Of a stretch of DNA of 64,000 nt, positions 23,821 through 34,644 are shown in pieces; positions within the stretch are counted from its first letter, which is position 1, and each line of letters begins with the position of its first letter. The notes under the pieces are model-generated. The model made no database searches, had not been told where the DNA came from, and saw only the letters and a list, made by a program, of their open reading frames with translations. Source of the DNA: Acanthochromis polyacanthus (lineage: Eukaryota; Chordata; Actinopteri; Pomacentridae); contig NC_067116.1 in NCBI RefSeq assembly GCF_021347895.1, positions 43,533,628 to 43,597,627 on the forward strand, written 5' to 3'. The position numbers and the translations under genes were made by a program.

Positions 23821-23826
23821 TTTATT
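23821..23826 (-). terminator. Candidate faf1 polyadenylation signal AATAAA
   Basis: A canonical hexamer on the minus strand about 680 bp beyond the faf1 stop, with a second overlapping-style hexamer at 23832-23837. Which one is used cannot be told from sequence. Confidence 0.45.
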
Positions 23827-24325
23827 ACATTTTTATTATTTTTTTAAACATTTTTCTTAAATTTCAAACACAAAACCCATGTTCTAAAAAAGCAGCCTCG
23901 GTGTGTGTGTAATGAGGGGGAGGGAACAAGTCTTTGTTTTTTCTTGTTTTTTTTTTTTGTTGTTTTTATTCATTTATTTTTTTTAATTGTGACAAAGATT
24001 TGTCTACTCAGTCTCTCGATGCCGTTTTTGATCCGTGTCGTGACAGAAAACCAGCAGTTTGGTGACGTTTGTGAAGAGTGCGAGAGGAGTCGAAGAAAGA
24101 GAGAGGAGGAGGAGGGAGGGGAGGGTTTTCGGGGAGGTGAATGTTTGGCTGTGTGCTTGTGATACTGTCTTTGCTCCTCTGTGCAACACGTGTACACCTC
24201 TAGGCATTCATGTACCACGACCAGGCCGAGGGCAGAGAAGCTTACTTGCACTTGGTGTGTCACTGGACGTGCATGCCAGTGTGTTCATGTACGTCTGAGA
24301 GTGAGTTGTGGTTCTGGGCGTGTGG

Positions 24326-24328
<3 letters not shown>

Positions 24329-24409
<81 letters not shown>
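24329..24409. repeat. (TG)n microsatellite in the faf1 3' UTR
   Basis: About 40 TG units, read as CA repeats in the faf1 mRNA. CA repeats in 3' UTRs can bind hnRNP L-type proteins, but no such role is shown here. Confidence 0.97.
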
Positions 24410-24412
<3 letters not shown>

Positions 24413-24501
24413 GTAGGCCCACACTGGGAGGTCGGGGGGGCCATGCTCGGTGACTAGTGTGTGTCCAGCCAGTTCATCAGTCTGTCAGTCGGGCCGGATT
24501 C

Positions 24502-24585
24502 TTATTCTTTAGCCTCCAGGAAAAGCGTCTCCTGTGGGAACAGCTTGGCCTCCAGCAGGGTCGACCCTGGATCCATCTGGGTGAT
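24502..24585 (-). CDS. faf1: Faf1, last coding exon (end of UBX domain)
   Basis: This exon encodes the final 27 residues plus the TAA stop (24502-24504). It opens after a CACAG acceptor with ITQMDPGSTLLEAKLFPQ and ends ETLFLEAKE. That is the highly conserved C-terminus of vertebrate FAF1 and the last strands of the UBX fold, which binds the N-domain of the AAA ATPase VCP/p97. It joins the previous exon (…TFPRRN) in phase 0. The intron to the previous exon is about 14 kb and rich in repeats. Confidence 0.97.
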   Translation of the reverse strand: MTQMDPGSTLLEAKLFPQETLFLEAKE

Positions 24586-24639
24586 CTGTGAAGAGAGGAA
24601 AGCACACCAACGCGGTCAATAACCAAAGATTTATTGACG

Positions 24640-25700
24640 CTAATCACTGAAATTAACCAGTATTTTCATGGTCAGGCAGAAAACTGAGTCTGGTTCAGTT
24701 TAGAGATTCCATAGCTGGTAAATGTGGCTCAGAAGATGAATAAACTCTTTAATAAAGTCGGATTTTTTCCGTTATTTTGCCATTAATACTCCCCGGGTTT
24801 GATTTAAAACCATATAATTCTGATATTGGGACTAGATACTGCAGGAAAACAGAAGAGATTCAACACTATCGAAGAAACATTAAGCAAAATAAAAAGTTCA
24901 AAACCTGTGTTCTTGTTGAGAAATAAAGCTTAAAGTGCATGTGAGATGTTTACAGATGTCTGCAGGGCTTTGGATAGCGTTTTTCCACCCCGAAATGACA
25001 AATTTTCTTGCTCGATTTCCTGCAAAGACTCGATCCTCACACAACAGCAGCTATGAAGTACTTTAGTTTGCTATTCTACTGTAAAATCATATCAACCAAA
25101 AGATGCTTTTCCTGCCTTTTACCATGAACCACAGACTGATATAAAATACTACGCATCTTGATATGGTGACTAGATATTCCAGTTTTTGCAACTTCTAGCA
25201 TAAAGCTAATCATCACCGCAGAAAAACAGAAGAGAGTCAGTTCTCTGTAATAATTTTTAAGCAAAGTAAAAACTCTAAAGTCTGTCTTCTTGCTCACAAA
25301 TCAAGTTAAAACTGTCTGTGAGATGCTTACAGATGTCTGCAGGGCTTTGAACAGTGTGTTTTTTTTAACATAAAAAATGACAACATTTTCTGTAAAGATG
25401 CAATCCGCACACAACAAAAGCTAAAAAAGAACTTTTTTTGCTATTCTACTAAATTAAATCAACAAAAAGATGATTTTTCTTCGCCTTTCCTGCCTTTTTC
25501 CATTCGTACTCCCTCGGTTCTCATCTTCTTATTGGGTCGAGACATTCAAGAATCTCTAATAATTATTAAGCACAATAAAAAGCCTGAAGTCTGTTAACAA
25601 CAGAGTTTGTTCTTGCCAAAAAAGCCAAATTAACTGACCATGATTCAATGCTGAAAAGCAAGAAAAACGGCAAATTCCTTATCATTGCTGCAGTCGAGAT
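24640..25700. repeat. Long-period repeat units inside the last faf1 intron
   Basis: At about 24920 and 25310 the phrases TGTGAGATGTTTACAGATGT or a variant, CTGCAGGGCTTTG and CACAACAGCAGCTA recur. They match the repeat field at 16.6-22.2 kb on the other side of the last faf1 exon, so the repeat family extends across the 3' end of the gene. No coding content is seen. Confidence 0.7.
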
Positions 25701-26116
25701 AAATATTTTAAAAAACACCCTTCATTCAGCAGAAACCGGATAAAATATTGACTTTATAACTCCTTTTCTCAAAAGTTTTCATGACTTGTTAGTGTACCTG
25801 AGCAAAACTTCTCCCTGCAAAACACCTGAAGGTCTCGCTGGTAGACCGAATTTATTTTTATTACTCTTAAACTGTTTGCTTACATACTGTAGAATTAAAA
25901 TTCTTTGTAGCAGTACATCACATATTTATTCATTTGCAAAGAATTCATTCCTGACAAGAAAGCGGAACAGTGAGATTTGATCAAAAGCATTATGTGTGAA
26001 GCACGTCGGATAAAAATACAGAAATCCGGCTTTTATAGACTAGAATCAAGCAAAATGTAAAACTGACAGGGTGTTCTGTGCACTGAGGTGAAGTTTGTAA
26101 TCTGTGGAGATGTTTA

Positions 26117-27277
26117 CACTGCAAAAACTCCAAATCTTACCAAGTCTATTTGTCATACTTTTAGTTAAAATGTCTCATCCCACTTGATTTAAGATAAATT
26201 CACTTAACAAGAGACATTTCAGCAAAAGATGGAGGGACTTGTTTTAAGACAACGCATCTTAAATATCTTGTAAAGTCAAACAATCTTGAAATTATCTTGT
26301 TTAAATGCTCGTGTTATCCTGAAAATGTGGAAAATACACATATTTTCACAGTGAAACTTCTGATGTCCACATTTTCAACATTTTTGTTAAAGTTTTGAGC
26401 ATTTAGTAAAAAACACGTTCTGGAAAAAAAGAAATATTTTTAAAAAATATTTCTTTAAGAACATTCAGAAAAAAAAAAAAAAATCAACCAAAATCCAGCG
26501 AAGGTTTTAAGGTTTAAAGTTTAACAGCTGTCAGTTAGACACCAGCATCGGTTTCCACTGATTCTGGATCAAACCTCAGCTCTTTTTTCAGCTGATCTGT
26601 CAGAGAATGCAGAGATAGTTCATAAAAACCAGGCAGGCCACGGGGAATCTAATCTCCAGAGTTCACAAAAGCTGCTCACAAACAAGAAAAACGAAACCGG
26701 TTTAGATGAAGCTGTGAGTGACATGAACCAAAATCCAGCAAATTTTGCTGGATTTTGGTTGATTTTTTTTCTGAATAGTAGTTTTACTGATATATATATA
26801 ATCACTTTAGATATATTTAGGATTTTTTGGGAAGATTTTTATTCATTTTTTGAAAATATTTAGAATTTTGATTTTTTAAAATTTTTTATTTCTTGCCAAA
26901 TTTGGGGATTTTATTTACATAAAACTTTTTCTTCCTAAAGATTTTGCAAATTTTTTATTTTTTTTTTTATTTTTTTTTTTTTGGGGGGGGGGGGATTTTT
27001 TTGCTGACTTTTTTGATTTTTTTTCCAGACAAGGGAACAATATTTTTTGGTGCCGTAAATGAGGACAACAGGAGGGAGAAGCTTGACAACCCTGGTAAAA
27101 TACAGCTTTTACCAGCTAATTTTAAGATCTTAATATTCTAAATATAATATCTTATTTCAAGCAATCTCATCAAACCGTTTTTCACGTGTTCTATTGGCAG
27201 ATTTTTTCACTTATTTCAAGGTAAAGTTCCTTGAAATAAGTTTTTCCCCTTGTTTTGAGAGGGGCATTTTTTCAGCG
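26117..27277. mobile_element. Non-autonomous DNA element with CACTGCAAAAA-type ends
   Basis: The left end reads CACTGCAAAAACTCCAAATC and then a TCTTACCAAG phrase. The right side has a CTTGAAATAAG-rich run and ends in a diverged complement (TTTTTTCAGCG). I recognise this arrangement from common fish non-autonomous DNA elements. Inner inverted arms lie at about 26464-26500 and 26740-26775 (AAATCAACCAAAATCCAGC and its complement). Poly-T and an 11-base G tract near 26940-27000 lie inside. No transposase remains and no target duplication was fixed. Confidence 0.6.
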
Positions 27278-27839
27278 ATTTTCTACAAATGCAGTTAATT
27301 AAACGACTAATTGTTTCTGCACATCTGCACTGACCTCCCACTTTAAAAACAAACCTGAACTAGAGCGGACCAGCAGTCAGACCCAGCTTTAAGCCACTTT
27401 AACCGCAGTATCTAAACCGTTTAAATAGCTTTTTCACATTCATCCACATTCAGAGAAATCCCTCTGTGACCGTCTCCTCACACATCTCTGACTGAGGCTG
27501 CAGAACGGCGTAGCTTTAACGCCGCATTTATTTAAGACAGTGTGTATTATTCTAACATCGTGTTTGTGAAAAGTCGAAGCTGTAATCTGAGCAGCATAAA
27601 TCTGTTTCCCTAAGAGGACCATGGGGTTTGTTTTTCTTAGAGAAAGGCTCCCATTCAGAGCGAACTGATGAAGTCTACAAGACAGAAGAGAGAGCAGGCT
27701 TGAGATGAGGATTGTAGGTGTTTTTGATTTCAGCCGACACAAACAGAAACACAGCAGCAATTGTCTAAAAGCAGAGAAATAAAGCAGCACCACCCACAAC
27801 GGGGCTGATCGAGTTAGCCGACATGAAAGAGGCCTGAGC

Positions 27840-28050
27840 CATGTTTTTTAAAACAGGACAATCCGACTCTCTGACACCCGCCACCCCTGCGGGCCTCTTA
27901 GCTTATGTGAGCTAATCACAGGAGGGGTTGTGTTACATCGGGCCAATCTAACACCTGGGCCGACTGGTGCGACACCGAGATGTGTCCGGGGCTTATCTGC
28001 TGACTGCTGCATCAGCCCCTCTGATTAGGATCCTGTTCTGGGATAATTAG
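27840..28050. promoter_or_regulatory. Candidate conserved noncoding element, last faf1 intron
   Basis: A unique, balanced block with an inverted GCTTATGTGAGCTAATC phrase, a CCAAT box, GATA-like TTATCTGC and a homeobox TAATTAG near its right end. No coding frame is convincing. A regulatory role, possibly for dmrta2, is inferred from composition only. Confidence 0.3.
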
Positions 28051-28439
28051 ACGCCTCGCTGTACCTGCCGGAGAAGGTCGGAGGGCAAAGCTAAAGGTCG
28101 GCCTCACAACGAGCACAGCGACGGGTCTGCGAGAGAACGAAACGTGAACTCTGACCGTGAACTGAACCACGACTCCCACGTTCAGCAGAGTAGATAAACG
28201 ATTCATATTAGCGTCTGTTAGATAAGGTCGTATCCTTAGGTATAGGTTATTTTGCTTGTAACATGACATTGTACAATTAAATTTAACATATTTAATCCCA
28301 CTGCACTGTTATTTTTAAATTAATCAACCATAAACTACTACAGAGCTCCCTGAATTCAAGTTAGTAATTTGTATGTGTAAGTTATAATTACATGTATGCA
28401 TTGCAAATGGGTGTCAACATGTCATGATATCTACAGGTA

Positions 28440-29610
28440 TGGCTCTAAACTAGACCTTGTGACACAAAAAGGGCATTACGCTTTTTGAAGGTAGTCACCG
28501 CTTGCTAGTCCCTGTCCGTCCCTGTCCGTCCCCTCTCGTCCTGTCCACCCTTTGTTTCCCCTCACATCACCGCTGAGGTGTAGCACTGCCCTCCCTGGCT
28601 CTTAACAGGGAAATGTAATAAAGAGTGTCAGCTTAGCTTTCAGGGAGGGCTGGTGATGGTCACACGCATGCACTAAATAATAAGATATTTGGCTGCAAGA
28701 CTAAAATATGCATTAATCTCATAAAGTGTTGACACCCCTTCCATGGAGTTAAACAATGAGAATAAATGCAGACAAAAAAAGAAGGTAGTCACCTTTAACA
28801 ACTAACATTTCAAAAAGAACAAAACATACATAATACTACCATTGGAATGATTACTAATACTTGTATCCCAATTTAAAGTAGTGAAAAGTAAAAAATGATT
28901 TTGACATCACCCATGGCATTTTGAGTAAGAATATCTCAGTAACTACAAATATAACCCTGCTGCTTTTTTGTACAGTGATAGAAGACAAATGGAACTGTCC
29001 TGTAGAAAAATTTGGGGTCTCTGGTACCTGTCCCACACTGAGATTTTTGCCACCAAAAATAGCCAATTAAAAATCTCGTCCAACTTTGGGAGCTCATATT
29101 TTCCAAACTGAGGTACCTAGAAAGCTCCAGTTTGCTAAGTTATCACACAAGTTTGTGTAGAATGGAACCCAGGGGTGTTAGAACACTTCTGTGCAGTATT
29201 TCTAGTACTTTTAAGGTCCCAAACCCCACTCGCGAGTAGGTTTTTCTTAATTTTTTTAGCATTTTTAGCAAGCCCCCACGGCCTGCAGAGTGTAGGGAAA
29301 CACCTGGAGATGTTTGTGGGGCACTAGCTACATGCAGAGGCCTTGTTTACCAACTCACAGCTCTCTGGTATGTCTAGAGGCTGAGAAATAACCACTTAAA
29401 GATGCAAAAAATGCTGGTGAGGCTTTTCATAGCCCAAATTCTGAAAATTTCAGACCCCCACAACTCAGAAACTATTTGAGCTACAGGCCTACAATTTTGC
29501 ATAGAAAGTACTTTTGTGACTGTCTAATGGCATGCAAATTTAGGACTAATTTGAAAATGGTGCGGCAACACCCCCAAGGAATATCTGGTCATTTCACCTG
29601 GAATGACCCC
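28440..29610. repeat. Probable interspersed repeat, family unknown
   Basis: A long block of even texture with phrases such as ATATCTCAGTAACTACAAAT and CAGAAACTATTTGAGCTACA and no open coding frame. I cannot find its ends or a target duplication. It may be an old DNA element or unique intron sequence. Confidence 0.3.
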
Positions 29611-29724
29611 GCTGTAACCATCTAGCATTTAAAAATGTGCAGATCTTAATCCTAATAGCTGCATCTTTATAGTCCAAGGAGAACCTTGAATTGGGATTTT
29701 TTTTTTAACTGAAGAAGTCCTGAA

Positions 29725-30745
29725 GAAATTCCACTCATGCATGTGCATATTTAACCATTTGTTAACTACAAAATCTGAAAAATTAGATGATATTCAAGGA
29801 CTTGTCTGTGCACACTTTTAAGCAGCAAGTGCTGGCTACAAAATTTGAAACATTAGGACAATGTTCGTGGATTCAAATGAGAAGCATTAAAGAAGTTCTA
29901 CTCATCTATGTGGACGTTTGAGCAAGTATGAACCACATAAGACAATGTTTGAGGACTCAGAATAAAAGACAATAACAAGTGTTGACTTCAAAATCTAAAA
30001 TATTTGATATAAAACACTCAAAAAAGGAATCTAAGAAAGTCCACTCTTGTCGATGTACGCATTTAAACTCAGAACAAATGCAAAACTTGAAACATGACAC
30101 GATATTTAAAGATCCAGAGAAGAATGAGAGATTCTACACGTCTAACTGGTTTTGGAGGATTTAAAAAAGCATTAAAGCAACTCTACTCATCTGTGCACAT
30201 TTAAATGTGATAATTAGACGATCTGAAATATCAGAGGGTGTTTGATGATCGAGAAAAGAAAAAATAAAGAAATACTAAGCACATTAAAACATAAACTGAA
30301 ATTTAGATGAAGTTGAAGCACCCAGAAAAGAAGAATTAAAGAAATCTACTTTTGTTTATGTGCGCATTTGACAGTGTTTGATGGAAGAATTCAAGAAAAA
30401 TCTTCAATATTTGACTTTAATGACTCAAAAGAAGAATCTAAGACAGTCTAATCTTCTCTGTGTACGCATCTAAACTAGCATCAAATACAAAACTTGAAAC
30501 GAAGGATATTTAAAGATTCAGAGCAGAAATAAAGAAACTGCACCTGTCTATGCATCCATTTAAGCGTGGTAAATATAAATCTGAAATGAGAGATGATCAT
30601 GGAAGACAGACAAAAGAAGAAATCCTACTCATGTATGTGCACAGTTAGACTAGCATCAGCTACAAAATCTGATAGATTACATGAGTTTGGAGGACCCAGA
30701 GAAGAGGAAATAAAGAAACTCTACTGAGCACAATATTTGCCCATG
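29725..30745. repeat. Degenerate tandem repeat, about eight units of 90-170 bp
   Basis: The phrase TCTACTCATCTATGTGCACA, often followed by TTTAA, recurs in diverged form at about 29732, 29901, 30040, 30185, 30350, 30450, 30541 and 30628. Between copies are repeats of a TACAAAATCTGAAA phrase and of GGACCCAGAGAAGARGAAAT. It is AT-rich and non-coding. Confidence 0.75.
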
Positions 30746-30879
30746 TTTGAGCAGGTAAATTAGGGGATGGCGAGGAGGACATATCAGAGTCGGACCACCT
30801 CTCCGTCTCCCGTGGGTGTTGGGAAATGTCACACCGTGTGCGTGCAGGGGTTTGACTCCGAGCCTTTCATCTCAATGTG

Positions 30880-31130
30880 TCATTTAGACTCTTGACTTCT
30901 CCGTGGGGTCCTGGGCAGCCTGCGGCGCTCAGGGAGGGGCTTCACCTCACCTAGGCAACTGCCTGGCGGCGCCGCGGGGAACGAGATGCTGCGAGCAGAG
31001 GCGGCATGCGCGTGCAGAGGGTGCACGTGCGCGCCGTATTCCATCCCAACGGTGGGGGAAAAGCGACCGAAACGGGCTGCTGTGCTCCTTTTCCCCACCT
31101 CGGGAGCGGCGCGTCACAAATGGCTGACAT
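30880..31130. promoter_or_regulatory. CpG-rich block in the last faf1 intron
   Basis: GC-rich with many CpG dinucleotides (for example GGCGGCGCCGCGGGGAACG near 30964) in an otherwise AT-rich intron. Overlapping frames on both strands are typical GC-rich noise. It is immediately followed by a unique, motif-rich segment. It could be an intronic promoter or a CpG-rich enhancer. Confidence 0.35.
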
Positions 31131-31460
31131 GCTAATGAACCCGACAGGCTGTTGTGACACCACAGCATCAGGTAGGAGTAAATGAGGCGTCGGGGTGGAG
31201 CAGGTGTGTGTGTGTAGGCGCCGTATAAGTGTGCACGCTCGCAGTGAAATCGGGATGAGAGTTTGAGCTCGTGGTGCACCAGGGAGCGGCGACGGGGGGA
31301 GAGCAGCATCTGACTCTGAAAAAGAAAGTAGGGAAACAAGATGCCACACTGACACAGGAGACGGGCGCCATCGGTGATTGTTTACATTGTTATCCAATTA
31401 ACAGACCATAAGCATGGAGGCATCTGTCAACAAACAAAGCTGTTGTTTTTCCTCTGCTCT
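31130..31460. promoter_or_regulatory. Candidate conserved noncoding element with forkhead and homeobox motifs
   Basis: Unique sequence with a TGCTAATGAAC homeobox string, GATTGTTTACATTGTTATCC (forkhead and SOX cores side by side, near 31377-31396), CCAATTAAC, and GTCAACAAACAAAG (forkhead) near 31425. The motif density and the neighbouring CpG block suggest an enhancer; conservation is not shown. Confidence 0.4.
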
Positions 31461-31501
31461 GCCTAAGCCATATTCTCTCCTCCTGTGCCTACACAGCCAT
31501 G

Positions 31502-31526
31502 CATACATACATACATACATACATAA
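31502..31526. repeat. (CATA)n microsatellite
   Basis: About six CATA units in a row. Confidence 0.9.
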
Positions 31527-32039
31527 GACAGACACAATCTAGCTCTCTGCTTTGCAGTTTGTTTTTAACCTTGAGTCAATAGAATTTCCAGCAGCCGATT
31601 CAGATTAAATCAATCGGCCGAATTAGGGAAGCGACTGACTAATTTAAAAGATGAAATTACTTTCTATAAAGCATTTCTTTTAAAAATTACAACCGAAACT
31701 AATGAGCAACTTGGGAAAATGGTTTCCAGTTGTTAATTAAAGTGACATAAATCAACAGAATAAGTAGTAAGCTGTCCGGCTGAAGCTAAATCTAAACAGA
31801 GAATGTAATAACTAGTGAATCCTCACCAGAACACAGGCAACTAAAACTATATGACATAAAATAACGACATATTTCAAAACACAAAGTGCAATTAGCACTA
31901 AATGTGAAGTTTAAAATAAATAGCACAGTTGTAAGTCACTTGATTCAAATGAATAAAACACACTGATAACAGAGGAGGCGACACTAAGCAACGCTCAGCC
32001 GTGAAAGAAAAGAAAGGGAAAATAAACACAGGCCCTCAA

Positions 32040-32240
32040 GATGTCCGTTTCCAACATAATCAAACGTGCAGCTGAAATAACGCATTTTTAATGAAGCCAT
32101 TACAGGCCCCGCTATGTTAATTAAAACCAAATAACTTGTCTGTTTTAAACTAGTGTTGTCAAGTGTTTATTTGGCCAATTACAAAAGCAGTGGGAGATCA
32201 TTATCCGCTGCCAGGAGCGTTGACAACACGTAGCGCCGGG
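32040..32240. promoter_or_regulatory. Candidate conserved noncoding element, last faf1 intron
   Basis: Dense homeobox-type cores (TTTTTAATGAAGCC, TTAATTAAAAC, CCAATTAC) and a GATCATTATCC string in unique balanced sequence. It resembles vertebrate developmental enhancers in texture. No coding frame is convincing. Confidence 0.35.
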
Positions 32241-32269
32241 GCGTGAACAGAAAAGAACAGAGCAGAATA

Positions 32270-32620
32270 CGACACTTCAAAGGGAGAAACGCACCGCACA
32301 GCCTGGACGGGGGGGGGAGAGGACTGAAGGAGGAAAAAAGGAGGGAGAGAAGAAAACGAGAGCGCAGGGAAAGTGAGAGGAAATTAAGACTAGTTTGTGC
32401 TAAAACATATATATTGGCATGGCTGTTTTAAGGGCGAAAAAAGGAGCTGGATTTGAGATAAGATGGAAAATGCAAATAGGGAAAGATCCAAAGGCTGGAG
32501 AGCAAAAAGTGTAATTACAAAAGCTGGGAAGAGGGAGAAGAAGGAAAGAGGAGGGAAAAGGGAGGCAGAGGGAGGGAAAGGAGGAAGGAAGAGGAGGAGG
32601 AGGTTGTAGCTGATGAGGGG
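32270..32620. repeat. Purine-rich, low-complexity stretch
   Basis: Long A/G-rich runs on the plus strand, including a nine-G run near 32310 and GGAGGGAAAGGAGGAAGGAA near 32570. The minus-strand 158-codon frame over part of it is Leu/Pro/Phe-rich low complexity and not a gene. Confidence 0.7.
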
Positions 32621-32879
32621 GTGAGATTCAGGAGGTAAAACTGGGCTTTTAATGCTAAAGCTTCTCTGTAGACGAGTTTTCAGACATAAAATAGTCACAA
32701 AATACTTCAATAACTGAGCTACAAATTCCGAAAATGACATCTCGTCCTTCCAGATCTTTGAAAAACCAAGAATCTGTGAATGTAAAAGTAGTAGTGCACC
32801 ACTGAAAGCTACGTTTTCATCATATGTGCACAAAGAAGTTTCTACATTAAACCTGAATAACCACAATTATTCCATAAAA

Positions 32880-33270
32880 CCAAGCTTTTATATACTGTGC
32901 TGTGCAAATTCGGGACGTTTTCTAATTGAAAAAAACGCAATAAGCAGAAATCCTATCAATATTTGGTGTGACCACCCTTTGCCTTCCACTTCTTCACGGT
33001 TTTTCGAGGTACTTAGCATCTTGGAGAATGCGCCACAGTCCTGCTGTGGGTTTAGGCTGCCTCGGTTGCTTCTGTCTCCTCATCTAATCCCGGACTGAGT
33101 TGATGATGTTGAGGTCAGGGCTCTGAGGAGGCCACCATCTGTCGCAGGACTCCCTGTTCTTATTGAAGGTTTTTATGACTTTGGCTGCGCGTTTGCTTCC
33201 TGTCACGCTATATTTTGGACCAATCGGACGCCTCCCTCATGATACCGCGTGCTGGACATGAATCTAAATC
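32880..33270 (-). mobile_element. Tc1-like transposon remnant with decayed transposase
   Basis: I recognise phrases of the fish Tc1-like transposase region read in reverse: ATTTGGTGTGACCACCCTTT, GTTGATGATGTTGAGGTCAG, GGCTCTGAGGAGGCCACCAT and CCAATCGGACGCCTCCCTCA. The frame on the minus strand is broken, and the element is 5'- and 3'-incomplete. It cannot encode an active enzyme. Confidence 0.8.
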
Positions 33271-34074
33271 AGAGAAAGTTTCCTCCTTCAGCAGCAAAAG
33301 TAAAACAGTCCACAGATAGATCATCCTGCACTGTGAAGGAAAAAACATCTAGGTGACGTTACAAGAAGCAAAAAACAACAAAAAGAGATTATATCTGTGT
33401 TTCTATGTTTCTATTTGTCATTGTTATGTTCAAACAATGTCTTCTTCATCATATAAGGGGATGTTTGATGCGTAATTTGACTCTTCGGCACAAAACGGAG
33501 AGACGCTTTCTGTCTACTTTAGTCCTAGACAAACAGGCTGTTAAAACAGAACTATGAAAAAACACAAATCTATGATGATAAATTAGCATCACTGTGACTG
33601 CAAACAATGCAGGACAGGAATGCTGGTGGAAAACAGTGAAATGTGTCGGCTCATATACGCGTTTAGTGCACGAAATGCAGTTGGTTTGTCCGCACATCAC
33701 AGCTCTGAAAATTCAAATTTGATTAGTTTAAACGTTACAATCGAGAAGTGAATTTAGGTCGGACGCATTATGAAGACGATGCAGTTTTTGTGAAACGATG
33801 CCATTAATGTAACATTCTCTGTCAAATACTAATTAACTACTCAATTTTCTCGTTTGCATTTTGTTAGCTGTAACATCAACAGTGTAAAATGGACAAAGAC
33901 TGAAGATATGAACATATTTACGCGTTTTCTGCATCTTTAAATGAATCCATGCAGGTTCCTCTGCCAATGTGATGCACACAGTTTGCACTACTGTAGCTGC
34001 ACGACTGTGTTCCTTAGATTAGTAATACACAGCTCAACAGGTTTGAGGATAAATTAAAAAAACACTGTTGAGAG

Positions 34075-34633
34075 TAGGGCTGGGCGATACGGCCAAAAAA
34101 TAAAATCTCGATTTTTTTTAGTCGTCTTGGACGATTACGATTTTAATGGTTTTTTTGTTGTTTCTTTGCGGTCTGTTTGCTATGGCTAGTGCTAGCCATG
34201 CTGCACTCCCGTAGCTGCAGCACTCTTCCCATTCTTTAGGATGCCTCTGCTGGAGGTGCTGAAAGAGGTTAGTTGTGCTGCTACTCTTCGTTTTCACAGT
34301 ACTTTTGCAAACCTTGCACATGACTGTAGTTTGCTTTGTGTCAGTCTAGTCAAAGCCGAACCACTTCCATATAATCGATGTAACATGAGGCCCTTTTCTC
34401 GCGACCAACTCTTCGTCTGCTGTTCTGTCCGCCATGATGGGGGGTGAGTGTTTTGGCGGAAGGAGATGAGAGGCGGAAGCAAACGCCAGTGCACAAGTCG
34501 TGAAAGGCAGAAGAAGAATCTGTATTGTTATATATTTAAGCTCGCCTCGATTTTACGATTTGGCAAATTTTCAAATCGTCAGGTTTTAAAAAGGCGAATT
34601 AATTGAATTAATTTGATTTATCGGCCAGCCCTA
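34075..34633. mobile_element. Non-autonomous hAT element, 559 bp
   Basis: The ends are TAGGGCTGGGCGATAC on the left and a CGGCCAGCCCTA terminus on the right. The 8 bp target duplication GTTGAGAG is perfect at 34067-34074 and 34634-34641, as expected of hAT elements. The interior carries a BED-type zinc-finger remnant on the minus strand, and most of the transposase is missing. It lies in the last faf1 intron. Confidence 0.95.
34118..34321 (-). pseudogene. BED zinc-finger fragment of a hAT transposase
   Basis: The frame begins MCKVCKSTVKTKSSSTTNLF and continues QHLQQRHPKEW, matching the C-x2-C ... H-x5-H pattern of the BED finger found at the N-terminus of hAT transposases and ZBED proteins. 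The catalytic RNase-H-like domain is absent. It is a leftover of the parent element, not a gene. Confidence 0.8.
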
Positions 34634-34644
34634 GTTGAGAGTCT

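Larger units (their letters stand above)
23800..24501 (-). other. faf1: faf1 3' untranslated region (3' limit approximate)
   Basis: This is the sequence after the faf1 stop codon on the minus strand. Candidate polyadenylation signals (AATAAA on minus, TTTATT on plus) are at 23821-23826 and 23832-23837, with another near 23975. The UTR includes a (TG)n tract at 24329-24409. If the distal signals are used, the transcript ends within about 100 bp of the minisatellite. Confidence 0.6.

Noticed and set aside
31097..31397. 130- to 148-codon minus-strand frames in the CpG-rich intronic block
   Set aside because: They overlap one another in different frames, a sign of GC-rich noise, and contain no domain.
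32390..32866. 158-codon minus-strand frame rich in Leu, Phe, Pro and Ser
   Set aside because: It is the complement of a purine-rich low-complexity stretch; no signal beyond composition.
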